From Bemisia tabaci (taxonomy: Eukaryota; Arthropoda; Insecta; Hemiptera; Aleyrodidae), in contig NC_092794.1 of the NCBI RefSeq assembly GCF_918797505.1, positions 26,914,218 to 26,978,217 of the forward strand: DNA of 64,000 nucleotides, given 5' to 3'. This document shows positions 46,798 through 58,059 of this stretch, piece by piece. The notes under the pieces were generated by a model that saw nothing but the letters and a program-made list of their open reading frames with translations, had not been told where the DNA came from and did no database searches. The first letter of the stretch is position 1. Every line of letters starts with the position of its first letter. Both the position numbers and the translations under genes were made by a program.

Positions 46798-46946
46798 GGC
46801 CGTATAGACATACCGTATCCGTTCCGGGCTCAGAGGCTGAAAATTCCGGTTGTTAAAGCCGTAGCTTTGATTGCTCCGGGTGCTACGCCCGCATCTTTTG
46901 GCCTCTGAGCCCGGAAAGCGAACGGTATTTCTGTATAATATAGCCC
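46798..46946. mobile_element. Small palindromic MITE (ends CGTATAGACATACCGT)
   Basis: CGTATAGACATACCGTATCC, GTTCCGGGCTCAGAGGC at the left pair with GCCTCTGAGCCCGGAAAGC, GAACGGTATTTCTGTATA at the right. Confidence 0.8.
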
Positions 46947-46983
46947 GTAAGTACGGCCTCCACGGCCGGAGTTTTTTTTTTTC

Positions 46984-47075
46984 AGCGGGCCGATTACTGA
47001 AATTGATGGACAAAGCTGTAGACAAAGAAGACAAAAGAGATATGGAGGGATCCTATTGATGGGATATCCTATTGA
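46984..47075. mobile_element. MITE family C, truncated left end
   Basis: AGCGGGCCGATTACTGAAAT, GGACAAAGCTGTAGACAAAG, then ATATGGAGGGATCC repeated; the right half is absent. Confidence 0.75.
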
Positions 47076-47238
47076 TATGGTGAGAGTTTTCCGGAGGCGG
47101 TGAACTTTGCTTGACTAAAGGGGGCAATGGGACTATACTTCTAAAAGCAACGAGAGATTCCCCAATACTGATCAAAATGGACATTGATTCCTGACAAGAC
47201 AAGACAAATTAAAATGCAACGGATAACTTACACTTCCT

Positions 47239-47523
47239 GCGGGCCGATCGTTGAAATTGATAAAAAAAGCTATGGACAAAGAAGACAAAAGATATAGGAA
47301 GGAATCCTATTGGTGAAAGCGGGTGGTTGCAATGGACAGAGAAGGTAAATAATAGACTAACTGAAGGCAACCCACGAGAGGCCTTTTAGTTAGTCAATCA
47401 TTTTCTCCCTTAGTCTATAGGAACCAACCATTTCCAGTAATAGGATATCTCCATACACCCTATGTCCTCTTTGCCTATCGCTTTGTCTATAGCTTTCTCT
47501 ATCAATTTCAATAATCAGTCCGC
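47239..47523. mobile_element. MITE family C, complete copy
   Basis: GCGGGCCGATCGTTGAAATT to CAATTTCAATAATCAGTCCGC, with inner AATAGACTAACTG...CCACGAGAGGCCTTTTAGTTAGTC. Only about 160 bp from the truncated copy. Confidence 0.88.
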
Positions 47524-47539
47524 TGAGTTTGACCCCTGC

Positions 47540-48150
47540 AGAGTCAGGAAAGATAAAATTCCCTTTTGGATAACCAGTGCGGGGTCTGGATGACATGTCT
47601 CGGCCGTCACTTCCCTCAAAATCTTTATGCCACGGCGGCGACTGTGTGACACACCGCGTTGCCTCACCCGGAGTCGGATTCCACGATCGCGTTCGGATGG
47701 GCCATTGTTCCACTGGATGAACAACCCCCGGTCCGCCGTCCGTGTCATCGCAGACACGAAGGACCGCGCGTGGATGATGTCATCGTCGTTATATCCATAA
47801 AACGTGAAAAACGACAGATGTGCGATTCATCGGAGACGGGGAGATGGGTCGTTTGGACGAGCGGGATGCTCATATGGTGCATGGACCGCGGCGGCCGAGT
47901 GTGAGCGTCGTGTCAGGGGTCGCCCCCGGGTCAAGGTTTCGAAAAGCTGGCAGCTCGCGAAATGGTAAATGCACCTTGCACCTTGCACCGCGCGACTTGC
48001 ATCGCCGATATTGGACTCCGTGAGCCGCGACCACGAGACGCCGACCTCCTGCAATTGGCATGTCACAAGCGGCCACCGATCGGGCACCGCTCGGGAACGG
48101 CGCCCCGTCCCACGTCACAATTAGCGAGGAAAACTTGCCCACTTACAAAA
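47540..48150. other. GC-rich unique segment without a recognised gene
   Basis: CpG-rich DNA (GTTCGGATGGGCC, GACCGCGGCGGCC, CGCCCCCGGGTC) between MITEs. Open frames exist in most frames on both strands, as expected from GC-rich DNA, and none matches a family I know. ACTTTT|GTAAGTGGG on the minus strand near 48146 is donor-like. It might hold an untranslated first exon or regulatory DNA. Confidence 0.35.
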
Positions 48151-48164
48151 GTCCGCGTCTTGAG

Positions 48165-48360
48165 CAAAACAAGCGAATGGGTCATTTACACTGGTCTTAG
48201 AATGGCGTTTTGATGATTGATTCTTGTATATCAGCTAAAAATAATAAGACCTGTCCAAACAGAAAGTCTCTACGTTGAATATTAACCGAGATATCGCGCT
48301 TTGAAAAATTCGGCTTATGACGTCATTCACCGCGGTGGTAGCAGTGGTGACACCCTTGGT
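48165..48360. mobile_element. Family F fold-back, single arm
   Basis: GAATGGGTCA, CAGCTAAAAATAATAAGACC, CTCTACGTTGAATATTAACC, GATATCGCGCTTTGAAAAAT and CACCGCGGTGG correspond to one arm of 32828 and 50858; the second arm is missing. Confidence 0.8.
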
Positions 48361-48927
48361 ACTCTACATGTTTAAGGATAGAGGCCTACCTTACAAAAGC
48401 GTTACGAGAAGAAGAGAGGGGGACAGTTAATTACTCCAAAAGAAAAGTCAAAAGTACGTACGACAGGAAAATGTTACGAATCGTCATCGAAAATTAAGTC
48501 CTTGAAAGTTTTTGAACATGGGGTTCCAATTACTGAAAATCGTAACTCGGGTTATAGTATTCGGATCACATTTTGCAACAAGGAACCACTATCTTTGGCT
48601 CTCTCATATAAAAGCAACTTTCTGCATAGGAAAGCCGATGGCATATCGACGGTGTAAGTCGACAATCACATAACTCGGTTTGCAACGTTGTAAACTTCCT
48701 GTCATACTTCATTTTTGAAACGGAAAACTACTCAACGGTAATACTTTAAAACTGCCGTGATTTTTCCTCTCTGTGCGAAGAAAATTCTGCATAGCATTCA
48801 AGGAAGAATGTCAATTTGTTCTCCTTTAAAAAAAAAACAAAGAGGCGGAGATTTTCAGACATCGCCAACGAGATATGTGATTACGGACTTTCGCTGTCGA
48901 TATATGTTGTCCCGAAAATGAGCCAGA

Positions 48928-49436
48928 AATTGGACCGAGTTTAACAGAAAGGAACCAAGCCACATCAGCTATTGGCAAGTTTAACTGGGCAATTACATTT
49001 TTACGAGAGAACGTTTGTTCGGATTTCTTCGAAAATTTTAAGGAATTTGCTTCGTACCATGGAGAATTTTCACTGAAATTTGCACGAAAATTCGCACAAC
49101 CGTTTTCATGTAAAAAATTAAATTGCTTCATTAAATAAGCTGATGTGGCTTGGTTCCTTTCTGTTTAACGCGGTCCAATTAGACCGCATTAAACAGAAAG
49201 GAACCAAGCCACATCAGCTATGCTAAATTTAATTGGGCAATTCAATTTTTTACATGAAAACGGTTGTGCGGATTTTCGTGCAAATTTCAGTGAAAATTAT
49301 CCACGGTACGAAGCAAATTCCCTAAAATTTTCAAAAAAATCCAAACAAACGTTCTCTCATAAAAAATTTAATTGCTCAGTTATACTTGGCAATACCTGAT
49401 GTGGCTTGGTTCTTTTCTGTTTAACGCGATCCAATT
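48928..49436. mobile_element. Head-to-head dimer of AATTGGACCGCG MITEs
   Basis: Two copies of about 250 bp in opposite orientation meet near 49183. Each has its own inverted ends (AATTGGACCG, TTAAACAGAAAGGAACCAAG, CCACATCAGCT). The junction GCGGTCCAATTAGACCGC shares one AATT. A degenerate half copy lies at 30625. Confidence 0.9.
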
Positions 49437-50047
49437 GTGGTTCCTTATTGCAAAATGCAGTTCATTTATCCACATGTATGTTGAGCGGGGATAGAAGGTG
49501 TTACTTGGTGATTAGATGTAATTAGCCAACAGGTAGAGATTCCATACCGAAAGAACCCGCGTTAGGATGAATGTGAATTATGCCGATGATTCGTGCCCGA
49601 TCGACATGAACAATGGTTCCCGAGCTGGGATCGTGCTAAGTAGAAACCGCGCATCCACGCCGGGATTCCATAAGTAGTTACGCGGTTCTTGGTGCTGATG
49701 GGAGCGGGGGAGCGCTCCAGTTCGCGGCTCGGTGCCCGTCGTTGCTATTATTGCATCATCTTCGCGCCACGTCCATCGTGCAGACGCTGTGCTTCTTCAC
49801 ACGCTTTCAATTCCACGTGGATCTTCATTAATTCCGCCGTGCCGGTGGCTTATCGACTCCTGCCGTTCGGAAAATGCCCTGGGAAAAACGGCTCGTTCTT
49901 TACGTGACCTCTCATGAGAAAAGGGACCTCGTCACTTGCAATGGGCCTGTTGAAACGTGCGGGGATTCGCGGATTGATAACTGATCCTAAAGGCACATTT
50001 CACGAAAAGAACGATGGGACTATTAAAAAATCTTGAAGGTCTCGCTC

Positions 50048-50552
50048 TCGATGCACGATCAAATCCCCGAACCAATTGCCATTGAAGTGTCGGGAGTCAT
50101 AGGTCTTTAGATTGTTGCTTCGTTTGGTTTTCAAACGAAAACTTGGCAGAAATGTTTCGTGCGGCAAGAAATGATGGATGATGGCACTCTATACCGATCA
50201 AAATTTGACGACCCGTCCAATTTTGATTAAAGAAGACTGTTGCATGGCGAACATCAGTCATCAACTGGTCTACTTTGATCAGTTCTGGATACACGATAAA
50301 ATTACGAACCAATTCTAACCAAAGTAGACCAGCTGATGGCTGATGGTCACCATGCAACAGTCTCCTTTAATCAAAATTGGACGGGCCGTCAAATTTTGAT
50401 CAGAATGGAGTGCCACCATTCATCTTTTCCTGCCGCACGAAACATTTCTGCTGAGTTTTCATTTTAAAATTAAGCAAAGTAATGATTTTAAGACTGATGA
50501 CTCCCGACACTTTGATGGTAATTGATTCGGAAATTTGATCGTGTATCGAAAC
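50048..50552. mobile_element. Fold-back element (ends CGATGCACGATCAAAT)
   Basis: Arms of about 240 bp around 50295: left GTCGGGAGTCAT, GAAATGTTTCGTGCGGCA, GATGGCACTC, CCAATTTTGATTAAAG, CTGTTGCATGG; right the same inverted. No open frame of note. Confidence 0.88.
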
Positions 50553-50677
50553 CTATCGGAATTGGTTCGGAATTTGATTGTGTATCGAGGCCTTGAAATC
50601 ACCTTCAAACCTAAAAATAAGACGCTGTTTTAGGAACCGACTCATATCATTCAAAACAATGACTCTTAACGGGGAAC

Positions 50678-50825
50678 GGATCCGGTAATCTCGTGACGTC
50701 ACAGTACACGACAAACCTGGTCTCTTCATCAAGCGGCTGCCAATTTCTTATGGAGAAATACATTGTAAAAGATGAGGAGACTAGGTTTGTCATGTACTGT
50801 GACGTCATTTAAGTACCGGATCCGT
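50678..50825. mobile_element. Small MITE (ends GGATCCGGTAATCTCGTGAC)
   Basis: ACGGATCCGGTA, GTGACGTCACAGTACA, GACAAACCTGGTCTCTTCAT pair with GATGAGGAGACTAGGTTTGT, CATGTACTGTGACGTCA, TACCGGATCCGT. Confidence 0.85.
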
Positions 50826-50857
50826 CCTCGCGTAAAATTGTCCGTTTTAAAAATCCG

Positions 50858-51375
50858 AATTTTGCGGCGTTTCTAAGTTAACGCGCTTTAAAAAATTCTG
50901 TCGATGACGTCATCCACCCCGGTTATGCATGCCATGCTTTCTTTCACCTTGAATTCATCAACCGATGATAATATTGCCAGTGGCGTGGCGTGCTTTGCGA
51001 TAAATTGTTTGATATGCCATTTAAACCTGTGGAAAAGGATCGATAAACAAGCTGTTCGCAACGAACGCCTTAATAATCGATTCTTTAGCATAGCTTCAAA
51101 TGCGGGAATGTCAATAATCGATCATTCACGTCTCGCCACTGAATTTTACTTGCACTAGTTGCTCAACGTGACACTCGGGTGACAGCAAGGTGGAAGAAAC
51201 CAACAGTATCACTACTGCATTGGATGACGTCATAAAAGAATTTTTCAAAGCGCGATATCTCGGTCAATATTAAACGTAGAAAGTTCTTGTTGGACGGATC
51301 TTATTATTTTAGCTATACACCCATTAGAATCAACCATCAAAACACGATTCTGTGCCCAGCGCAACTGACCCATTC
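50858..51375. mobile_element. Family F fold-back interrupted by a family A MITE
   Basis: Left arm GCGCTTTAAAAAATTCTGTC, GATGACGTCATCCACC; right arm GGATGACGTCATAAAAG, TTTTTCAAAGCGCGATATCT, AAACACGATTCTGTG. The centre is split by the family A copy at 50978-51141. Confidence 0.82.
50978..51141. mobile_element. hAT-like MITE family A, copy 5
   Basis: Ends CAGTGGCGTGGCGTGCTTTG and CACGTCTCGCCACTG. Flanks AATATTGC / AATTTTAC match at 6 of 8 bases. It sits in the centre of a family F element. Confidence 0.9.
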
Positions 51376-52294
51376 CCGTTTTTCCAGGTTGCTAAAGTCA
51401 CCCTCATCGATGCGAAGGGAGCTCCGGCGCTTCGCTAATGACGTCATGAAGAGACGACGCAACCGCGGCGAGACGATCGTTGCTCCACGATGAAACTCCA
51501 TTCGCTGCTTCTTTAAAATAAGAGCGCATCTAAATTTCCACATGAGTCCTATTCTCCGTAGAACTCCATGCTTTCCGGAGCTCATGTGGGAATAGAGATA
51601 ATTCTGTGAGTTGTGGCTACGCTACGGACACGATCACGTTGGCTGCACACATCAAAGCCTCATTAATACTCCCGTGCTAATAACGACAGATGAAAAGCAG
51701 AAAAGATGCCACTCGGAGCAGAAAAGATCTCCGCGTCACGCGTGACGTACCGCGCCGCTTGCTCCACCGGGCTCTTAAGCCACGCTTCCACAGGCAGCGC
51801 GCGACGCCAACACTCCAACAGACCCAATAAACGTCTAGAAATTATCAATTGATCCATCCATTAATCAAATTTTTGGATCATTGAAAATTCAGATAATCAA
51901 AGAGAATCGAATGAATCAAATGACCGACCATTCAATCGAATAATCTATTATTTAATACTGATTTATGTGAAAATGGTATGCAAAAACGTTGTTTCCTGTT
52001 GTATTGCCTTACTTTAGAGACTTTCATCTTGTCACATATTCGTAATGGCGCGCCATGCGATGCTTAATTCTTGGACTGCCTCGTGGACAAGAATAACCGA
52101 AGCGCCGGGAGCGCCTTCCATATTTTTACATGCAACACGCGTGCTCACAGAGTGCGAATAGTTGTATCCAGGCGTTATGGATCTAATTCCTCCGAGGAAT
52201 GTAAAAAGAAACTAGTATTTTAGCAAAATTTGTCCGGTATCTGGATTTTCACTGACTTCCGCCATAATTTTACTCTAAACCCGTTCGTTGCCAC

Positions 52295-52877
52295 TAGAGT
52301 CCCTTTATACTGAGAGTTGAGGCAACCCACCTCATGGAGTCACAAACGGGAATAAAGATTACACGAATTGTGAGTTTTTCATAATATTTGATTAACTCAT
52401 TATCAAATTCTGTCTCCATTACTTCTTTCATTCCGGTTGTTCCTTGCCGTGTCCTTAATTCCCCGGTCTATTCCAGTTAATAATCTTTGCAATCGGTGAA
52501 AATGTAATTTTCTTCCAGTTTGTGACACTATGGAGACCTAAACTACGGGAACAGGGTGTCTAGTATTTTTTAATTTTGAAAAAATCCTGATATTTTCCTG
52601 ATTTTTTCATTTTGAAAATTCCTGATATTTTCCTGATTTTTCTCAACTACTGGCACGGTAGGCAAAAGGCATTAAGACTTTCTCCGCCAAGGAGATTTGC
52701 GTAAGAAAAATTCCTGATAAAACGTCCGATTTTTCCGATTTTCATGGTATTTTCCTGATTTTTTCCTGATCGGCCCATATTCCTGATATTTTCCGGTTTT
52801 TCCTGATGCTTGACACCCTGGGGAACCAATCAGAAATGGATTCACACTGTCTTAACTCTCAGTATATAGGGACTCCA
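52295..52877. mobile_element. hAT-like MITE family D, interrupted copy
   Basis: Ends TAGAGTCCCTTTATACTGAG and CTCAGTATATAGGGACTCCA, flanked by a perfect 8-bp direct repeat GTTGCCAC (52287-52294; 52878-52885). The uninterrupted sister is 62123-62431. A 269-bp element is inserted at 52552. Confidence 0.95.
52552..52820. mobile_element. CAGGGTGTC element nested in family D, 5-bp duplication
   Basis: Ends CAGGGTGTCTAGTAT and TGCTTGACACCCTG, flanked by GGGAA on both sides (52547-52551; 52821-52825). The sister copy at 62123 reads ACGGGAACCAATC across the empty site. Inside, CCTGATATTTTCCTGATTTT is repeated several times in a row. Confidence 0.95.
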
Positions 52878-53329
52878 GTTGCCACGACGTTGGCGACGCA
52901 AATCGCATTTTCAGGGGCAACAGTCGCGTTTAAAGTCATTGCACCTCGTCGCGCGGTTGACTTCCCGTGGCGCGCTGTCTGTGGAAGCGTGCCTTGACCG
53001 CTCCTCGAAGTGAGTCTTTCATCGACCGTTTACTCGATCTCCTGTCCTCTCTTCAAACGGTAACTGCACCTGTTATTAGGAATCGTGGATATGACGTCGA
53101 CCTTTTTAAGTCTCGCCTCTCGAGGAGGGACTGCCCATATTCATTGATTATCCATTGGTATCCGTGCACGGCTCAAATGGGTTTATTGCACACACGAGAT
53201 ACGGTCAATGGACCGCAGGCCATGATCAGGAATTATTGAACTCTGTAGTACATGTTTTCGCATGGAAATTTCACGTACAGTAGACGTGTAAAAAATGTAA
53301 CTCATATGAGAGTCGCAACAACAAGAGGC

Positions 53330-53640
53330 GAATTTTCACGAATGGAATTGGTTAATTTATTTCGACTTAGTATTCTCTCCTAGTGGCGGTGCGCCTACGT
53401 TATTTCGTTTTCATGCTGGCAGCAATGACAACCACACACAAAATTCTCGACGACTACCCCCCCCCCCCCCCTTTCCTCCACAGGTGGATCGAAAAACGGA
53501 TGAATGCAAATATTGGAAAAAATTCATCGAGCAACTGAATTTAGTTTTTGACTTCAGCAGAGCATTCCTCTCCTTAGATTTGCAACACAATGCCGATCTG
53601 GTTATAAAAGCCGACCGATACATAGTGTAACGTGGAGGCT
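53330..53640. repeat. Dispersed repeat pair, copy 1
   Basis: CGAATTTTCACGAATGGAAT, CAGCAATGACAACCACA, AAAATTCATCGAGCA and TTTTTGACTTCAGCAGAGC match 58060-58370 with many differences. A C run of 17 at about 53457-53471 is specific to this copy. Confidence 0.8.
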
Positions 53641-53840
53641 TTGAACCCCGAGCCAGACAATCGGTTAGATTGCGTGGAAACAGTGCTGATGCTTTTCCAG
53701 ATTTCAAGTTCCCAGATTTTTCAAAGGTCGGCTTTTTTCAAAGAAGTCCCTCGCTATTTCCTAACTTTTCCCTGACCTTGTGAAATTCCCCGACGGTTCA
53801 CGGTTTTCCATGTTTACACAACCTGTAAACTTTTTGCACA

Positions 53841-54096
53841 CTGCCGTGCTAAGAAAAACCGCTGTATGGACATTCGAGAGTTGTCAAATTTCCTTAAATA
53901 AAATGTTTATTTATAAGGAGAGTTATGAATATTTTCTCTTGAAATTATCGGATGATACCTATAGATCTAATCACGAAGAAAATTCTCTGAAAAATTGAAA
54001 GTGAAAAATTCACGAGTTTTCCTGAAAATTCGAATTTGATTAAGAGAAATTTAGCAACTGACGAAGGTTTATACGACGTTTTTCCTTAGCACGGCA
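53841..54096. mobile_element. MITE family E, copy 3
   Basis: CTGCCGTGCTAAGAAAAACC to GTTTTTCCTTAGCACGGCA, with GTTGTCAAATTTCC / AAATTTAGCAAC inside. Five bases separate it from the next copy. Confidence 0.88.
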
Positions 54097-54101
54097 TAAT
54101 A

Positions 54102-54370
54102 CTGCTGTGTTAAGGAAGAACGTCGTTTGAGCCTTCAGCCGTTGCCAAGTTTCCTCCGATAAATACCGAAATTACTGGGAAAACTGTGAATAGTATTTTC
54201 CAAAATTTTCATACAATTAAACGCAAATTAACCAATTTTACGCAATTCAATCTAAAACACCCGAAAATTTCGAGGGAAAATATGTATAAATGTCGTCAAA
54301 AATACATGTTATATCGAGGGCAATTTGGCAACTGACGAAGGTTCATAAGACGTTTCTTCTTAGCACGGCA
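54102..54370. mobile_element. MITE family E, copy 4
   Basis: CTGCTGTGTTAAGGAAGAAC to GTTTCTTCTTAGCACGGCA. It forms a direct pair with 53841-54096, about 20-25 percent diverged by eye. Confidence 0.88.
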
Positions 54371-54735
54371 TCAGTACCAGCCGTTGAAATGACTCGTCAC
54401 TTGAGTCACCCGCGACGATGAATTTGACACCGTTGTGATGATTGTTTGATGTTTACGGCAGGTAACTAAATGAGCGGCCAGGTAACGAGGGTCAGTACCG
54501 GGAGGCTGTCCCCGACTCCCCCCCGCGGCCGGCGCAAAACCCACCTACAGACTCGTAAACCGCGGGTCAAGCCATTATCTCATTGACGACAATTTATGAG
54601 CCGACTCAAAACGCATCATTAACCGGTCTTCATGTCATAAGAGTCGAAAATTGTCCAAGTTGAGCAACGCCTCGCGCCGCACTGTGATCCGTGACTCGGA
54701 TGCGCTCAGACCGAAGTTAATTTTTCAGTCCTCCA

Positions 54736-55144
54736 GTGCGCTGATTATTGAAACTGCCGGACAAGCTACACTGGAAAAAAAAAACACATTGGATCTAGAG
54801 TCCAGACTCTTAAAAACATCGACAAGAAAAAATACTCTTGATTCAATCAGATTAAAGCTTAAATCAAGAACCCAGCCTCTTAATTTGAGCGGATTTTTTT
54901 TTTATTTAAGCTTAAATCTGATTGAATCAAGAGTCCTTTTTCTTGTCAATGTTTTCAAACGTCTGGACTCTAGATCCAATGTGTTTTTTTTCCAGTGTAG
55001 TGACAAAGGGACAGGGAAAATAGAGCAATCCTTTAGATGGAAGCGGGTAGTTGCAATGGACAAAATAGTCGAGTGATCTGGTATGACGTCAACCAACGAG
55101 AGACCCCGTAGTTAGTCCGTCATTTTCCCCCTTAGTCTATACGA
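54736..55144. mobile_element. MITE family C copy split by family B
   Basis: GTGCGCTGATTATTGAAACT before and GAAGCGGGTAGTTGCAATGG, CCAACGAGAGACC, GTAGTTAGTCCGTCATTTTC after the family B copy belong to one family C element. Confidence 0.8.
54769..54997. mobile_element. Palindromic MITE family B, copy 3 (TA duplication)
   Basis: CACTGG ... CCAGTG, flanked by TA on both sides (GCTA before, TAGTG after). Long open frames that run through it on both strands (ending in LESR, RKNTLDSIR and similar) are palindrome by-products. Confidence 0.93.
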
Positions 55145-55587
55145 TATGAAAGTTCTATCTCTAATTTTTTCGAATTTTGTGTGTTATCAGAAAAAAGAAA
55201 ATCAATTAAATTTCCAGTTGGAAATGTCCGACAGTTTTCAGGTAAATATACGATTTGTAGAAATAAATTTATCCAAGATGGAATGTATTTACGTTCTTCC
55301 GCCTGGAGAACGACAAAGTGAGTTCTGTCCGTTACAAAGCCTAAGGGAGCAATTGATAGGGTAGCGAAGTTTACTTGCATGTTGAACTTCTCGACTTTTG
55401 AGGGTTTTTGAGAATGAAAATGATTTTCATCTAATCAAAATTTGAGCTCTGCCGATAGGGTATGAGTGTGCGATCGAAAAGTTTCAATACAACGAAAGAC
55501 GAGGTTTGACAGCAAAATTGTTTGAACTTTTCAGGTTCTTTCTAGTTTTCAAAATTCTAACTTTCGAATACAATAGGGCGATTTCGT

Positions 55588-55846
55588 CACCTTCCGGCTA
55601 AAGTTTCACGGACGCCATGTGACGTTTAAACATTTTCGCCGCCATTTTATTTTTTTATAGAGAAATTGTTCCACGAAGCTGTCCGAAAATTTCACTGAGT
55701 TTTCTTTGCGCAAGCTGCCGATAAAATTCAGTGAAATTTTCAAACAGATTCAGCCGACGATTTCTCTGAAAAAAAATAAAATAAAATGGCGGCGGAAATT
55801 TGTAGACGTCGCTTGGCACTTGTGATACATTGGTCGGAAGGTGAGG
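55588..55846. mobile_element. MITE family G, copy 2
   Basis: GTCACCTTCCGGCTAAAGTT to GGTCGGAAGGTGA, inner CGCCGCCATTTTATTT / AAATAAAATGGCGGCG. One inner block is absent compared with 35562-35921. Confidence 0.88.
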
Positions 55847-55849
55847 AAT

Positions 55850-58050
55850 TCTCAAAATTCAAAGATCTTCATTTTGAGAAAAAATCAAGCTAAGTGGAGG
55901 ACGTAGACTACGGTGCGACGAACTTCTCTGGATGCCCGAATCTCTCACTTGCCACATGCAGGCACAGGTAACGAGGCCCTTAAAGCAGTTAAAGATAAAC
56001 GGCAGGCACACTTTTGAGCGTTTCGACAAATTTTACGAGTGGTACACGATTGAAGGTGTTCCGCCCGAAAAGGACTTCGGGTGCGAGTTGTTCATTATGA
56101 TAGCCTTTATTTTCACTCATTTTTTTTCTACTTCCGATTTGCGGATTTACCTCGTTTCCCGTGCTCGCAACTCGCGCGTGGGTACAGAGGAGTCGAAACT
56201 TTTTTGCACTGTCCTTGCGGTAGGGTTTAGATGCCTATGAGAATGAGAAACAACTTAATCGGCCAAAATACACATAATAAAAGAACAACTTAATTTGGGG
56301 AAAAGGCTGCAAATAAAGAACAAAGGATACACAAAACCCGAAACGTTTCAAAATAGTTACAATTTCATCTTCAACCGGAAAATAAATTACAAATAAAAAC
56401 GAGCCGTCGCTACGCTGTTATTGCGAGACCGAGACTGCCTTTTATTTGTAGCCTTTTCCCCAAATTAAGTTGTTCTTTTAGATGCTTATGTTTACCGGTG
56501 GCTCATCATCTAAAAGCCTCGATTTTTCATTACCTATTCCTCCTTTCTTTTCTTACTCTAGGGTAGCTACAGACTTTTCAAAAAATTCCTGACTTTCCTC
56601 ACTGAACCTTGTGAATCCTCTCATTTTTCTCAGGGTCCTCTTTGGGTAAACTATACTTTTTTTCCTTAATTCAGAGTGAAACATCGACTTTTTCATCTTC
56701 GGTTCGATTTTTAAAACCGAGTCAATACAGAACACCTTCAGAGGAAAATATGATTTTGAGAGGGAAAGAGAAAAAATTCCCAATTTTACACCCATTCCTT
56801 GATAAATTCCTTAATTCCCCCGGATACTTGTCATTCAGGTCGATCCTGGAATTCCTAGGAGGTAATCTCCAGATTCTACACGTCCTTGAAAAGACATCAC
56901 GACTAAATTCGTCGTTCCTTAGGCGAGAAAACGTAGCTCCATTCCAAGGTTTCAAAGTTATAGACTTAAACGATTCTATCTTTTACAAGAGTATACCTAC
57001 AAAGTCTATCAACAATTTGGCTGACTTGCGCGTAGTCCGAAGAAAAATCAATTAAATTGTGAGTTGAAAATGCCCAAAAGTTTCTTGGCCCAGACATTTT
57101 TTGCTTACTTTCACAAACATAACCAAGTTTCTTGATAATATTAAAATTTGCGACAGGAAATTTTGCAGCGTTGAAACGTAAAGAATTGAAGGTTTCCATG
57201 ATCCGCGCGCAAAGAAAAAAAATTGCCTCTCGCCCAACTGCGGTTGTTAAAATTGAGATGGCTCTGCAAAATTACACGTCTAAGTTACCAATGTCACTGG
57301 TTCAGGTAGCTTTGTTACTCGTAAAGGCGCTACTATAGGGTTGCATCACAGGTAAGTGATACATACCGATTTATTTTCATTGTCAGCATTGAGAGAGGTT
57401 ATGTCATTGCTATTGTTTGGATCCAATTCAATATGATGAAGACTGGTCCTGGATCCCTAGGATGACGTCACCCCTAACAGCGCCAAAATGTTTACTTGCA
57501 TCCACCTGTGCGCGTATAGCAGAGCTACCTTAATGAGAGACATTGATAACCCAGCCGTGTAACTTTGCGGGGCAGGTTATCTCAATTCTAGCAATTGCGT
57601 TGGGCGAAGGACGCTTTTATTGCGTGTTCCTTATCTTTCAAAGTCCCAAAAAGGGGAATTAGAAAGTGAAGGAAGTCCCCTGAAGTTTTTTATTTTACCC
57701 TTACTCACTAAATTCCGGATTCCCTGACTTTTCCTGCCTTTTGATCTTCACTTAGACTGTTTCTTCTGATTGCACTGGTTTTTTCTGAGCAATGGATGAA
57801 GCTTCTACTTCATTTGAGAGATTTAAAATGACCGAAAAAAGTACTCGAAAGTTGTTTGGGCTCTCTCGAATGGCGTCGTCAGAAGTTGCTGAGCAGACGC
57901 GCGGGGCAAAAATTCCCCGACTTATCTATAAATTTTCCGACATTCCCTGATTTTCTCGGGTTGCAAGAAATTCCTTGATTTTCCCGAGTTTCAGGAAACT
58001 ACCTGATTTTCCAGACAGCCGGGTGTCCTGGAACGGTATTTGAAAAAAAA
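55850..58050. other. Mixed low-copy DNA without a recognised gene
   Basis: Frames of 102 codons (55932-56240) and 137 codons (56642-57055) are open on the plus strand. Neither has a family motif. The second overlaps sequence with ACTTTTCAAAAAATTCCTGA words typical of local repeats. AACTTAATTTGGGGAAAAGG at 56289 recurs inverted at 56456 (CCTTTTCCCCAAATTAAGTT), defining a small inverted-repeat element 56260-56480. Confidence 0.5.
56268..56480. mobile_element. Small TIR element (ends AAAAGAACAACTTAATTTGG)
   Basis: AAAAGAACAACTTAATTTGG and GGAAAAGGCTGCAAATAAA at the left are inverted at the right as TTTATTTGTAGCCTTTTCC and AAATTAAGTTGTTCTTTT. Confidence 0.8.
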
Positions 58051-58059
58051 GTCGAATTT

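Noticed and set aside
46576..47034. 152-codon minus frame with hydrophobic text
   Set aside because: It crosses the MITE at 46798-46946 and part of a family C fragment, so it is a chance frame.
47827..48213. Four overlapping frames on both strands with Arg/Ala/Gly-rich text
   Set aside because: Expected from GC-rich DNA with few stops; none has a recognisable domain.
54651..55076. 141-codon plus frame and its antisense partner
   Set aside because: Both run through the palindromic family B MITE; the same peptide words appear at 59063-59629 and its antisense, which is another copy of the MITE.
56642..57055. 137-codon plus frame and antisense frames
   Set aside because: Overlaps low-complexity and repeat-like text (AAAAATTCCTGAC words); no recognisable protein.
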